Shown: in pieces, positions 24,042 through 32,750 of the stretch
How the letters are laid out: each line of letters opens with the position of its first letter
How positions within the stretch are numbered: the first letter of the stretch is position 1
From: Cryobacterium inferilacus
GTDB taxonomy: Bacteria > Actinomycetota > Actinomycetes > Actinomycetales > Microbacteriaceae
Assembly: GCF_019599185.1 (NCBI RefSeq)
Contig: NZ_JAIEUL010000026.1
Location: 1 to 47,938, forward strand
Direction of reading: 5' to 3'
DNA length: 47,938 nucleotides
Program-made: the position numbers and the translations under genes
Notes under the pieces: generated by a model
Told to the model about the DNA's origin: nothing
Databases searched by the model: none
What the model saw: the letters and a program-made list of their open reading frames with translations, nothing else

Positions 24042-25208
24042 ATGACGACCTTCGATTCCATCACCAGCCAGCTGGCCGCGCAGGCCATCGAACTCCCCTC
24101 CTGGGCGTTCGGCAACTCCGGCACCCGGTTCAAGGTGTTCTCCACGCCGGGGACGCCCCGCACCGTACAGGAGAAGATCGCGGATGCCGCCACGGTGCAC
24201 CAGCACACCGGCCTGGCCCCGTCGGTGGCGCTGCACATCCCCTGGGACAAGGTGGACGACTACGCCGCCCTGCGCGACTTCGCCGGCGAGCGCGGCCTGG
24301 CGTTGGGCACCATCAACTCGAACACCTTCCAGGACGACGCCTACAAGTTCGGCAGCCTCACCCACACGGATGCAGCGGTGCGCCAGAAGGCCATCGACCA
24401 CCACTTCGACTGCATCGACATCATGCACGCCACGGGCTCGCAGGACCTCAAGATCTGGCTCGCCGACGGCACCAACTATCCGGGCCAGGGCGACATCCGC
24501 GGCCGCCAGGATCGCCTCGCCGACTCGCTCGCCACGATCTACGCCCGACTGGGTGCCGAGCAGCGCCTGGTGCTCGAGTACAAGTTCTTCGAACCGGCTT
24601 TTTATCACACCGACGTGCCCGACTGGGGAACATCTTTCGCCCAGGTGAGCGCCCTCGGCGAGCGCGCCCTGGTCTGCCTGGACACCGGCCACCACGCTCC
24701 GGGCACCAACATCGAGTTCATCGTCGCCCAGCTGCTGCGGCTGGGCAAACTCGGCTCGTTCGACTTCAACTCCCGTTTCTACGCCGACGATGACCTCATC
24801 GTCGGTGCGGCCGACCCGTTCCAGCTGTTCCGCATCCTCTACGAGGTCATCCGCGGCGGCGGCTACGGACCAGACTCCCCCGTCGCCTTCATGCTCGACC
24901 AGTGTCACAACGTCGAGGACAAGATCCCTGGCCAGATCCGGTCGGTGCTGAACGTGCAGGAGATGACCGCCAGGGCGCTGCTCGTGGACGGCACCGCCCT
25001 CCGTGCCGCGCAGGACGCCGGCGACGTGCTCGGCGCCAACGGCATCCTGATGGACGCCTTCTACACCGACGTGCGCGGCGACCTCGCCGCCTGGCGCGAG
25101 GCCCGCGGACTGCCCGCCGACCCCATGGTCGCCTATGCGGCATCCGGCTACCAGGCGCAGATCGCCGCCGACCGAGCGGGCGGCCAGCAGGCCGGCTGGG
25201 GCGCCTGA
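24042..25208 (+). CDS. rhaI: L-rhamnose isomerase (Pseudomonas stutzeri/actinobacterial type)
   Basis: A 388-residue aldose-ketose isomerase converting L-rhamnose to L-rhamnulose. It belongs to the xylose-isomerase-like TIM barrel family of RhaI, not the E. coli RhaA family. Family segments include ELPSWAFGNSGTRFKVF at the N-terminus, INSNTFQDDAYKFGSLTH, the metal site region LVLEYKFFEPAFYHTD, LVCLDTGHHAPGTNIE and FMLDQCHNVEDKIPG. ATG 24042 is preferred over GTG 24033 because AGAGAAG is eight bases before it. It has its own operator-controlled promoter and is followed by hairpin copy B before rhaD. Confidence 0.96.
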   Translation: MTTFDSITSQLAAQAIELPSWAFGNSGTRFKVFSTPGTPRTVQEKIADAATVHQHTGLAPSVALHIPWDKVDDYAALRDFAGERGLALGTINSNTFQDDAYKFGSLTHTDAAVRQKAIDHHFDCIDIMHATGSQDLKIWLADGTNYPGQGDIRGRQDRLADSLATIYARLGAEQRLVLEYKFFEPAFYHTDVPDWGTSFAQVSALGERALVCLDTGHHAPGTNIEFIVAQLLRLGKLGSFDFNSRFYADDDLIVGAADPFQLFRILYEVIRGGGYGPDSPVAFMLDQCHNVEDKIPGQIRSVLNVQEMTARALLVDGTALRAAQDAGDVLGANGILMDAFYTDVRGDLAAWREARGLPADPMVAYAASGYQAQIAADRAGGQQAGWGA

Positions 25209-25214
25209 CAGCTC

Positions 25215-25281
25215 AACTGTTCCCGCTGCGGACGATTGCGTCCGGTGCACCGGGCGCAATGGTTGCGGATTGGCAACAGTT
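25215..25281. repeat. Nested hairpin element, copy B
   Basis: The same design as copy A, located seven bases after the rhaI stop and before rhaD. The left half (AACTGTTCCC, then CGGACGATTGCGTCCGG) is intact; the right half has drifted (CCGGGCGCAATGGTTGCG, then GGCAACAGTT). It is less perfectly paired than A and C and could act as an intercistronic mRNA structure. Confidence 0.82.
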
Positions 25282-25318
25282 GGGCCCACGTTTTCCCACT
25301 CAGAGAGAGAAGTTCGTC

Positions 25319-27355
25319 ATGACCAACCCCACCGCCCAGGAGCTGATCGCCCGCTCCAACCGGCTCGGAGCCGACCCGAAGAACACCAACTACGCCGGCG
25401 GCAACACGTCCGCCAAGGGCACTGAGATCGACCCGGTCACCGGCGAAAGCGTCGAGCTGCTCTGGGTGAAGGGCTCCGGCGGCGACCTCGGCACCCTCAC
25501 CGAGTCCGGCCTGGCCGTGCTGCGGCTGGACCGCATGCGCGCGCTCACGAACGTGTACCCGGGCCTGGACCGCGAGGACGAGATGGTCACGGCACTCGAC
25601 TACACCCTGCACGGCAAAGGCGGCGCCGCTCCCTCGATCGACACCCCCATGCACGGGCTCGTCGACGCCGCCCACGTCGACCACCTGCACCCGGATGCCG
25701 GCATCGCCATCGCGACCGCCGCCGACGGCGAGGCACTCACCGGCACGATCTTCGGCGACCGGGTGGTCTGGGTCCCGTGGCGTCGCCCTGGCTTCCAGCT
25801 CGGCCTCGACATCGCCGCGATCAGGGACGCCAACCCCCAGGCGATCGGCTGCATCCTCGGCGGCCACGGCATCACCGCCTGGGGCGACACCAGCGACGAG
25901 TGTGAGACGAACTCACTCTGGATCATCACCACCGCGACCACGTACATCGCCGAGCACTCCACCCCCGAACCGTTCGGCGCGGTACTGAACGGCTTCGGTC
26001 CGCTGACCGAGGCCGACCGCCGCGCGAAGGCGGCCGCGCTGGCGCCCACGCTGCGCGGCCTGGTCTCCACCGACGGCGCCAAGGTGGGCCACTTCACGGA
26101 TGCGCCCGAGGTGCTGGACTTCCTCTCCCGTACCGAGCACCCGCGGTTGGCCGCCCTGGGCACCAGCTGCCCCGACCACTTTCTGCGCACCAAGGTCAAG
26201 CCGATGCTGCTCGACCTGCCGGCCGACGCATCCGTGGCGGACTCGATCGCGCGTCTTCAGGAACTGCACGAGGCCTACCGCGCCGACTACCAGGGCTATT
26301 ACGACCGCAACGCCGGCGCAGACTCGCCCGCGATCCGCGGGGCCGATCCGCTGATCGTGCTGGTTCCGGGCGTGGGCATGTTCAGCTACGGCGCGAACAA
26401 GCAGACCGCCAGGGTCGCCGGCGAGTTCTACCTCAACGCGATCAACGTCATGCGCGGTGCCGAGGGGCTCTCCAGCTACGCTCCCATCGACGAGGCCGAG
26501 AAGTTCCGGATCGAATACTGGGCCCTCGAAGAGGCCAAGCTGCAGCGGATGCCGAAGCCCAAACCGCTGGCAACCCGCGTGGCCCTGGTCACCGGGGCGG
26601 CCTCGGGGATCGGCAAGGCCATCGCCACCCGCCTCGCGGCCGAGGGCGCCTGCGTCGTCATCGCCGACCTCGACCTCGCGAAGGCCCAGGCCGCCGCCGC
26701 GGAGATCGGCAGCGCTGATGTCGCGATCGGCGTGCAAGCCAACGTGACCGACGAGGCGCAGGTGCAGGCAGGCGTCGACGCCGCCGTGCTCGCCTTCGGC
26801 GGACTCGACCTGGTCGTGAACAACGCCGGGCTGTCGCTGTCGAAGTCGCTGCTGGAGACCACGGTGGCCGATTGGGACCTGCAGCACAACGTGATGGCCA
26901 AGGGATCCTTCCTGGTGTCCCGGGCGGCGGCGAAGGTGCTCATCGACCAGGGACTCGGCGGCGACATCATCTACATCTCGAGCAAGAACTCCGTCTTCGC
27001 CGGCCCGAACAACATCGCCTACTCGGCCACCAAGGCCGACCAGGCCCACCAGGTACGCCTGCTCGCCGCCGAGCTCGGCGAGTACGGCGTGAAGGTCAAC
27101 GGTATCAACCCCGACGGTGTCGTGCGTGGCTCTGGCATCTTCGCCGGCGGCTGGGGCGCCAAGCGCGCCGCGGTCTACGGCGTGGCCGAGGACGACCTGG
27201 GCAAGTACTACGCCCAGCGCACCCTGCTCAAGCGCGAGGTGCTGCCCGAGAACGTCGCCAACGCGGTCTTCGTGCTCTGCACGGCCGACCTCAGCCACAC
27301 CACCGGGCTGCACATCCCGGTCGACGCCGGCGTCGCCGCCGCATTCCTCCGGTGA
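25319..27355 (+). CDS. rhaD: Bifunctional rhamnulose-1-phosphate aldolase / lactaldehyde dehydrogenase
   Basis: A 678-residue fusion that cleaves rhamnulose 1-phosphate to dihydroxyacetone phosphate and L-lactaldehyde and then oxidises or reduces lactaldehyde. The N-terminal class II aldolase domain (about 1-400) has NYAGGNTSAKG and the zinc motif HVDHLHPDAG. The C-terminal SDR domain (from about 422) has ALVTGAASGIGKAIATRL, NNAGLS and the catalytic YSATK. The length fits the RhaD_aldol-ADH family. ATG 25319 has AGAGAGAAG upstream; an earlier in-frame extension would run inside rhaI and through the hairpin. It is flanked by hairpin copies B and C. Confidence 0.96.
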   Translation: MTNPTAQELIARSNRLGADPKNTNYAGGNTSAKGTEIDPVTGESVELLWVKGSGGDLGTLTESGLAVLRLDRMRALTNVYPGLDREDEMVTALDYTLHGKGGAAPSIDTPMHGLVDAAHVDHLHPDAGIAIATAADGEALTGTIFGDRVVWVPWRRPGFQLGLDIAAIRDANPQAIGCILGGHGITAWGDTSDECETNSLWIITTATTYIAEHSTPEPFGAVLNGFGPLTEADRRAKAAALAPTLRGLVSTDGAKVGHFTDAPEVLDFLSRTEHPRLAALGTSCPDHFLRTKVKPMLLDLPADASVADSIARLQELHEAYRADYQGYYDRNAGADSPAIRGADPLIVLVPGVGMFSYGANKQTARVAGEFYLNAINVMRGAEGLSSYAPIDEAEKFRIEYWALEEAKLQRMPKPKPLATRVALVTGAASGIGKAIATRLAAEGACVVIADLDLAKAQAAAAEIGSADVAIGVQANVTDEAQVQAGVDAAVLAFGGLDLVVNNAGLSLSKSLLETTVADWDLQHNVMAKGSFLVSRAAAKVLIDQGLGGDIIYISSKNSVFAGPNNIAYSATKADQAHQVRLLAAELGEYGVKVNGINPDGVVRGSGIFAGGWGAKRAAVYGVAEDDLGKYYAQRTLLKREVLPENVANAVFVLCTADLSHTTGLHIPVDAGVAAAFLR

Positions 27356-27396
27356 GCCCGGTGACCCCGGCTCGCCCGGCTCGCTCTGCAGCCGCC

Positions 27397-27462
27397 AACT
27401 GTGCCCGTTCCGGACGACTGCACCCGGCACACCGGGTGCAGTTGTCCGCACGGGGAACAGTT
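27397..27462. repeat. Nested hairpin element, copy C
   Basis: Outer arms AACTGTGCCC / GGGAACAGTT (one mismatch). The inner stem CGGACGACTGCACCCGG pairs with its partner through 16 Watson-Crick pairs and one G-U, closing loop CACA. The inner stem differs from copy A at several places, yet both strands changed together. It lies between rhaD and rhaB, ending 18 bases before the rhaB start. Confidence 0.88.
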
Positions 27463-27479
27463 GGCGACGGCCGTGGCGG

Positions 27480-28961
27480 ATGGGCGGACGCACCGTGAGC
27501 GGGGTGGGCGGCGTCGTCGCCGCGGTCGACCTGGGCGCGTCGAGCGGCCGGGTCATGCTCGGCCGGGTCGGGGCCAACCGGCTCGAGCTGCACTCGGTGG
27601 CCCGGTTCGGGAACAACCCGGTGCGCGCCGTCGACGGCCTGCACTGGAACATCCTGGAGCTGTACCGCAACGCCCTGGCCGGCCTGCAGGCCGCGGTGCG
27701 CGAGGAACCCGGTCTGGCCAGCGTCGGCATCGACTCTTGGGCGGTCGACTACGCGCTGATGCGCGGCAACCGGATGCTCGGGGTGCCCTTCCACTACCGG
27801 GACGGCCGCACCGCCGCCGGGGTCGACGCCACCCACACCCTCGTGCCGCCCGCGGAGCTGTACCGGCAGAACGGCCTGCAGGTGCTGCCATTCAACACGC
27901 TCTACCAGCTCGCCGCCGACCGCGAAAGCGGTGACCTCCAGGTGGCGGACCGGCTCCTGCTGATCCCCGACCTGCTCGGCTTCTGGCTCACCGGCAGACA
28001 GGTGGCCGAGCGCAGCAACGCGTCCACCACGGGGCTGTTGCAGACCACGGATGGCGCCTCCGCCGGCTGGAATGACGCGCTGATCGCCCGGCTCGGGCTG
28101 CCGCGCACACTGTTTCCCGAGCTCGTCTCCGCCGGTGAGACGATCGGCGCCGTGCTACCCCAGGTCGCCGCAGAGCTCGGGTCCGACCGGCTCGAACTGG
28201 TCGCGGTCGGGTCGCACGACACCGCATCCGCCGTCGTCGCCGTGCCCATGCTCGGCGACGACTGCGCCTACATCTCCAGCGGCACCTGGTCCCTGGTCGG
28301 CGTGGAATTGCCCACACCGGTGCTCACCGAGGCCAGCCGGGCCGCGAACTTCACCAACGAGGGTGGCGTCGACGGCCGGGTGCGCTACCTGCGCAACGTG
28401 ATGGGCCTGTGGCTGCTCAGCGAGTCGATCCGCGGCTGGGAACGCGATGGCGAGCACATCGAGCTCCCCACCCTCCTGGCCGAGGCGGCCGCGCTGCCCG
28501 GCCCCGGCCTGCTCTTCGACGTCGACGACACCCGGTTCCTGCCCCCGGGTGACATGCCGGCCCGCATCGAGGCCTACTTCGTGGAGCGGGGCCTGCGCCC
28601 ACCGCGCAACCGGGCCGAGCTCGTGCGCAGCATTGTGGAGAGCCTGGCCGCCGCATACGCCAGGACCCTGCGCACGATCACGGCGCTCACCGGCCGCACG
28701 GTCGCCACCGTACACATCGTCGGCGGCGGGTCGCAGAACGACCTGCTCTGCCAGCTCACCGCCGACCACACCGGACTCCCGGTGCAGGCGGGCCCTGTCG
28801 AGGCCACCGCCATCGGCAATGTCCTGGTGCAGGCCCGCGCCCAGGGCTTCGCAACCGGCAGCCTGGAGAGCCTGCGCGACCTGGTTCGCCAGGCGTATCC
28901 CCCTCGGTCCTTTCGCCCCGCACCGTCTGGCCCGGTCGGGCACGATAACATTTCACCCTAG
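27480..28961 (+). CDS. rhaB: Rhamnulokinase (FGGY family)
   Basis: A 493-residue kinase that phosphorylates L-rhamnulose to rhamnulose 1-phosphate. The N-terminal AAVDLGASSGRVMLGRV is the RhaB phosphate-binding loop; SWAVDYALM is near residue 85; the second ATP-binding region is HIVGGGSQNDLLCQLTADHT near residue 420. The start may instead be GTG 27495, five codons later; neither has a strong Shine-Dalgarno. It completes the cluster rhaM-rhaI-rhaD-rhaB; no rhamnose transporter gene is in the window. Confidence 0.94.
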   Translation: MGGRTVSGVGGVVAAVDLGASSGRVMLGRVGANRLELHSVARFGNNPVRAVDGLHWNILELYRNALAGLQAAVREEPGLASVGIDSWAVDYALMRGNRMLGVPFHYRDGRTAAGVDATHTLVPPAELYRQNGLQVLPFNTLYQLAADRESGDLQVADRLLLIPDLLGFWLTGRQVAERSNASTTGLLQTTDGASAGWNDALIARLGLPRTLFPELVSAGETIGAVLPQVAAELGSDRLELVAVGSHDTASAVVAVPMLGDDCAYISSGTWSLVGVELPTPVLTEASRAANFTNEGGVDGRVRYLRNVMGLWLLSESIRGWERDGEHIELPTLLAEAAALPGPGLLFDVDDTRFLPPGDMPARIEAYFVERGLRPPRNRAELVRSIVESLAAAYARTLRTITALTGRTVATVHIVGGGSQNDLLCQLTADHTGLPVQAGPVEATAIGNVLVQARAQGFATGSLESLRDLVRQAYPPRSFRPAPSGPVGHDNISP

Positions 28962-28988
28962 GCAGAGCAACGGAAACGGCGGGCACGG

Positions 28989-29384
28989 GTGGAGCTTCAC
29001 GACATCGTCTCGATGCTCAGCGAGATCTTCACCATCGTCGGCCTCCTGGTGGGCCTTCCGCTCTATCTTGTCGGCCTGTCGATGCGCGGATTCGGCGGCC
29101 GTTGGGTGAAAACCGACGGCGTCATCGCCCAGACCGCACAGGGCTTGGTCATCCGCTGGTTCGACACCACCGGAGAGGTGCACGAGGCCCTGGCGGACAG
29201 CGTCGAGTCGGCCAGCCTCGAACCGGGCAGCGACATCCCGGTGTGGTTCCGCGCGCACGTCCCGTCCCGCGGCCGCACCCACACGCCCGAGCAGGACGGC
29301 AAGGCCCTGCGCCTGGCCGGGCTCGTGCTGCTCGCCATCGGTGTCGGCTCGGCGATCCTGGGGATCGTGCTGCTCTTCGTCTGA
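28989..29384 (+). CDS. Small two-TM membrane protein of unknown function
   Basis: A 131-residue protein I do not recognise. One membrane segment is near the N-terminus (IFTIVGLLVGLPLYLVGLSM) and one at the very end (LAGLVLLAIGVGSAILGIVL), with a soluble middle of about 70 residues (KTDGVIAQTAQGLVIRWFD, SDIPVWFRAH). That topology with a VxVxxD-like beta core resembles DUF3592-type proteins, but this is weak. GTG start 27 bases after rhaB, so it may be cotranscribed; no clear ribosome site. Confidence 0.65.
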   Translation: MELHDIVSMLSEIFTIVGLLVGLPLYLVGLSMRGFGGRWVKTDGVIAQTAQGLVIRWFDTTGEVHEALADSVESASLEPGSDIPVWFRAHVPSRGRTHTPEQDGKALRLAGLVLLAIGVGSAILGIVLLFV

Positions 29385-29481
29385 ACAGGGAGGGGTTGCG
29401 CGGGTGTGCGGTCAGACGGATGCTGGCGAACACACCCTGACCCGCTCGGGGCACCAGCAGGCCCAGACAGAGAGGTATGCC

Positions 29482-30072
29482 ATGGACAAGATCATCATCC
29501 TCACCGGAGACGCCGCAGAGACCCTCGAGGTGTTCTATCCGTACCAGCGGCTGCGTGAGGCCGGTTACGAGGTGCACATCGCCGCCCCAGAGAAGAAGAC
29601 GCTGCAGTTCGTGGTGCACGACTTCGTGGACGGCTTCGACACCTACACCGAGAAACTCGGCCACACCCTCGCCGCCGACATCGCCTTCAGGGACGTCAAC
29701 CCGGCCGACTACCTGGCCGCGGTGGTTCCCGGCGGTCGGGCGCCGGAGTACATCCGCAACGATGCGGACGCACAGCGCATCGTGCGGCACTTCTTCGACA
29801 CCAACGCACCCGTCGCCGCGCTCTGCCACGGACCGATGCTGCTGGCGGCGGCCGGGGTTCTGCACGGCCGTACCTCGTCGGCGTATCCGGCGCTCCAGGT
29901 GGACGTGGAGCTGGGCGGCGGCACCTTCGAGAACGGCGGCGCCGTCGTCGACGGCAACCTCGTTTCCGGCCGCGCCTGGCCCGACCATCCGGAGTGGATG
30001 CGGGAGTTCATGAAGCTCCTCGACGACGCTCGGGTGCAGGCCAGGCCGGTGGAGGCCGTCACCACCGCGTAA
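29482..30072 (+). CDS. DJ-1/PfpI family protein
   Basis: A 196-residue class I glutamine-amidotransferase-like protein. The nucleophile is Cys115 in ALCHGPMLLAAAG, with the partner Glu in GDAAETLE near residue 14 and GGRAPEYIRND before it. Family members act as deglycases, glyoxalase-like enzymes, chaperones or proteases, and the role here is open. Compared with PfpI proteases the loop TLQFVVHDFVDGFDTYTEK is distinctive of a DJ-1 subgroup seen in soil bacteria. ATG 29482 has AGAGG six bases upstream. Confidence 0.9.
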   Translation: MDKIIILTGDAAETLEVFYPYQRLREAGYEVHIAAPEKKTLQFVVHDFVDGFDTYTEKLGHTLAADIAFRDVNPADYLAAVVPGGRAPEYIRNDADAQRIVRHFFDTNAPVAALCHGPMLLAAAGVLHGRTSSAYPALQVDVELGGGTFENGGAVVDGNLVSGRAWPDHPEWMREFMKLLDDARVQARPVEAVTTA

Positions 30073-30119
30073 CCTGTACTGCAGGTACGCGATCGGCGCG
30101 TGCGGCAGAGAGGATGCCC

Positions 30120-30485
30120 GTGGACACCACATTGCTCCGGCGCTTCGTCGCAGTTGCCGAGGAACTCGACATCGCGCGCGCCGCGAAGAACCTCAATGTC
30201 TCGCGCACGACCCTGATGAAATCGGTCGCCGCCCTGGAGGCCGAGCTGGGGGTGCCCTTGTTCGAGCCCGCCGCCGACAACCCGTACCTCACCGAGGCCG
30301 GAATCGCGCTGCTCGCCGAGTCCAAGGGCCTGCTCGCGCACATGCCACCGGCCGGCGGCCCGTCGCAGGGCTCCGGCAACAGCAGCGGTTCGGGCGGCGG
30401 CAAGGCCAAAGCCTCGAAGGGCCGTGGGCGCGCGCCCGCCGTCAAGGGCCAGGCCGCCCCCGGCAAGCGCCGCCAGTCCCGCTGA
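30120..30485 (+). CDS. LysR-type HTH stub with basic low-complexity tail
   Basis: A 121-residue protein. Residues about 1-65 are a LysR N-terminal winged helix (TTLLRRFVAVAEELDIARAA, LNVSRTTLMKSVAALEAELG, VPLFEP, LTEAG). The whole effector-binding domain of LysR regulators (about 200 residues) is absent. It is replaced by a Gly/Ser/Lys/Arg/Pro tail (SSGSGGGKAKASKGRGRAPA, then KRRQSR) with no following remnant. GTG 30120 is chosen since AGAGAGG lies six bases before it; the ATG at 30114 is too close. It may be a constitutive DNA-binding or nucleoid-type protein. It follows the DJ-1 gene by 47 bases. Confidence 0.8.
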   Translation: MDTTLLRRFVAVAEELDIARAAKNLNVSRTTLMKSVAALEAELGVPLFEPAADNPYLTEAGIALLAESKGLLAHMPPAGGPSQGSGNSSGSGGGKAKASKGRGRAPAVKGQAAPGKRRQSR

Positions 30486-30543
30486 GCTGACCAGCCGCCG
30501 TCACCCTGAACTCGGGGTGGCATTTGGCGCGCCCGCTGGCTAA

Positions 30544-30566
30544 GCTGTGTGGTCAGACCACACAGC
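30544..30566. promoter_or_regulatory. GntR/FadR-type operator of the lldR-lldD operon
   Basis: A perfect palindrome with arms GCTGTGTGGTC / GACCACACAGC around a single A. It contains TGGTCAGACCA, matching the FadR-subfamily TNGTNNNACNNA pattern. A TAAGCT -10-like box at 30541-30546 overlaps its left edge, so binding should block initiation. Confidence 0.85.
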
Positions 30567-30616
30567 GCAGGCCCTCGGCCCGTCAGACCCACAGCCCACC
30601 AATGGAGGAGGACACC

Positions 30617-31378
30617 GTGACCGTCGACGAACGCCGCGCCTGGGAGATCGTGCTGGCGCACATCGAGAACGACCTGCTGCTCGGCCGGCTCAAGCCGGGC
30701 GACCGGCTCCCCGGCGAGCGCACCCTGGCCACCGACCTCGGCGTGGGACGTTCGAGTGTGCGTGAGGCCATCCGGGTGCTCGAGGTGCTCGGGCTGGTAC
30801 GCACCAATGTGGGTTCGGGACCCACCGCCGGCGCCATCATCGTGGCACTGCCCGGCGGCGGGATGAGCGCCCTGATGCGGTTGCAGGTCGCGGCCCAGGG
30901 CTTCCCGGTGGCCGACATCGTCAAGACCCGCCTGGTGCTCGAAACCGCCGTCGCCGCCGAACTCGCCGAGGCGGTGCTCTCGGCCGCGCTGCTGCGCCCT
31001 GACCGCCAACACCCGGACCGGCACGACCCCGACCTCGGCCGGTGTGTGCAGCTGCTCGACGCGATGGATGCCCCTGGGCTGACCGAAGACGAATTCCTCG
31101 CCCTGGACGCCGCCTTCCACCTGTCGCTGGCCGAGGCCTGCGGCAACCAGGTGGTGGTCGCCACCATGGCGGGTCTGCGCACGGCTATCGAGGGCTACGT
31201 GCGGGCAGGGGTCGCCCGGCTGGCCTCCTGGTCTGATACCTCCGACCGGCTGCGCGCCGAACACCGCGGCATCCTGGCGGCCATCGAAGCCGCAGACCCG
31301 ACCGGCGCGCACAGCCTCGTGCACGCACACATCTCCGGCTACTACGCCGAGACCCAGCTCTCCCCCGCCCCGCACTGA
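30617..31378 (+). CDS. FadR-subfamily GntR regulator, LldR-like
   Basis: A 253-residue regulator. The GntR winged helix is at about residues 8-75 (GRLKPGDRLPGERTLATDLG, VGRSSVREAIRVLEVLGLV), followed by an all-helical FCD sensor (about 95-240) with its metal-site His residues (DAAFHLSLAEACGN, then EHRGILAAIEA and HAHISGYY). Linked to lldD, it most likely senses L-lactate and represses through the palindrome at 30544. GTG 30617 is chosen because GGAGGAGG ends five bases before it; the ATG at 30602 lies in that ribosome site. Confidence 0.9.
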   Translation: MTVDERRAWEIVLAHIENDLLLGRLKPGDRLPGERTLATDLGVGRSSVREAIRVLEVLGLVRTNVGSGPTAGAIIVALPGGGMSALMRLQVAAQGFPVADIVKTRLVLETAVAAELAEAVLSAALLRPDRQHPDRHDPDLGRCVQLLDAMDAPGLTEDEFLALDAAFHLSLAEACGNQVVVATMAGLRTAIEGYVRAGVARLASWSDTSDRLRAEHRGILAAIEAADPTGAHSLVHAHISGYYAETQLSPAPH

Positions 31379-31426
31379 CCTGCCCCGAACCGACCCGCCG
31401 CCCGACCCGCCGAGAACAGGACCCCC

Positions 31427-32701
31427 ATGGTTGACCGACGCCTACCCAAGATCAAAGACCTCGCCCCGCTGATGCAGTTCAAGGTGCCGGAGCTCAACGC
31501 GAAGAAGCGTCGCCTCGAGTCCGCCCTCACCATCCACGACCTGCGGGCCATCGCCAAGAAGCGCACCCCCAAGGCCGCGTTCGATTACACCGAGGGTGCC
31601 GCGGAGGCGGAGATCTCGCTGACCCGTGCCCGGCAGGCCTTCGAGGACATCGAATTCCATCCGTCGATCCTGCGCGACGTGTCCACGGTGTCCACCGGTT
31701 GGGACGTGCTCGGCGCACCCGTGGCCCAGCCGTTCGGCATCGCCCCCACCGGCTTCACCCGGATGATGCAGACGGAGGGCGAGATCGCCGGCGCACACGC
31801 GGCCGCGAAGGCGGGCATCCCGTTCTCCCTGTCCACCATGGGCACCACGGCCATCGAAGACGTCAAGAAAGCCAATCCGTACGGCCGCAACTGGTTCCAG
31901 CTCTACATGTGGAAGGACCGTGACCGGTCGATGGCCCTGGTCGAGCGGGCGGCCGCGGCCGGCTTCGACACCCTGCTGGTGACCGTGGACGTGCCCGTGG
32001 CCGGCGCTCGCCTGCGCGACAAGCGCAACGGCTTCTCCATTCCGCCGCAGCTCACCGTCGGCACGGTGGTCAACGCGCTGCCGCGGCCGGAGTGGTGGAT
32101 CAACTTCCTCACCACCGAACCCCTCGCCTTCGCCAGCCTGGACCGTTGGAGCGGCACCGTCGGCGAGCTGCTCGACACCATGTTCGACCCCACCGTGACC
32201 TTTGAGGACCTGGCCTGGATCAAGGCGCAGTGGCCGGGCAAGCTCGTGGTGAAGGGCGTGCAGAACCTCGCCGACGCGAAGAAGCTCGCCGACCTCGGGG
32301 TGGACGGCATCATCCTCTCCAACCACGGCGGTCGCCAGCTAGACCGGGCGCCGATCCCGTTCCACCTGCTGCCCAGCGTGGCCCGCGAGGTCGGCACCGA
32401 CCTCGAGGTGCACCTGGACACCGGCATCATGAGCGGCGCCGACATCGTCGCCTCGGTGGCCCTCGGCGCCCGGTTCACACTGATCGGCCGCGCCTACCTG
32501 TACGGGCTGATGGCCGGCGGCGAGGCCGGCGTCGACCGGGCCATCCAGATCCTGTCCGACCAGGTGGCCCGCACCATGCGTCTGCTGGGGGTGAGCTCGC
32601 TCGAGGAGCTCGAGCCGGCGCACGTGACCCAGCTCACCCGGCTGGGCCGCATCGACCCACTGGCCGCGCAGGCGGTCGAGTCGCTGCCCGGCCGCTTCTG
32701 A
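31427..32701 (+). CDS. lldD: FMN-dependent L-lactate dehydrogenase
   Basis: A 424-residue alpha-hydroxy-acid oxidising flavoprotein of the LldD/FMN_dh family that oxidises L-lactate to pyruvate and passes electrons to the respiratory chain from the inner face of the membrane. Key segments are [43 protein letters not shown], the catalytic SNHGGRQLD with active-site His near residue 300, and [19 protein letters not shown], which binds the FMN phosphate. AGGA lies upstream of the ATG. It is the second gene of the lldR-lldD operon. Confidence 0.94.
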   Translation: MVDRRLPKIKDLAPLMQFKVPELNAKKRRLESALTIHDLRAIAKKRTPKAAFDYTEGAAEAEISLTRARQAFEDIEFHPSILRDVSTVSTGWDVLGAPVAQPFGIAPTGFTRMMQTEGEIAGAHAAAKAGIPFSLSTMGTTAIEDVKKANPYGRNWFQLYMWKDRDRSMALVERAAAAGFDTLLVTVDVPVAGARLRDKRNGFSIPPQLTVGTVVNALPRPEWWINFLTTEPLAFASLDRWSGTVGELLDTMFDPTVTFEDLAWIKAQWPGKLVVKGVQNLADAKKLADLGVDGIILSNHGGRQLDRAPIPFHLLPSVAREVGTDLEVHLDTGIMSGADIVASVALGARFTLIGRAYLYGLMAGGEAGVDRAIQILSDQVARTMRLLGVSSLEELEPAHVTQLTRLGRIDPLAAQAVESLPGRF

Positions 32702-32750
32702 CCGCTGCCGCGGCATCCGCGCCCGCCCGCCCGTGCGCGGTTCCCCCGCC

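Noticed and set aside
25913..27730. A 605-codon minus-strand frame across rhaD and the start of rhaB
   Set aside because: It runs through hairpin copy C and two well-supported genes, and reads as low-complexity antisense sequence typical of high-GC DNA.
30120..30485. The LysR stub as a pseudogene
   Set aside because: It has a well-placed ribosome site, an intact HTH and a composition-biased but open tail, and there is no trace of a LysR effector domain downstream in any frame.
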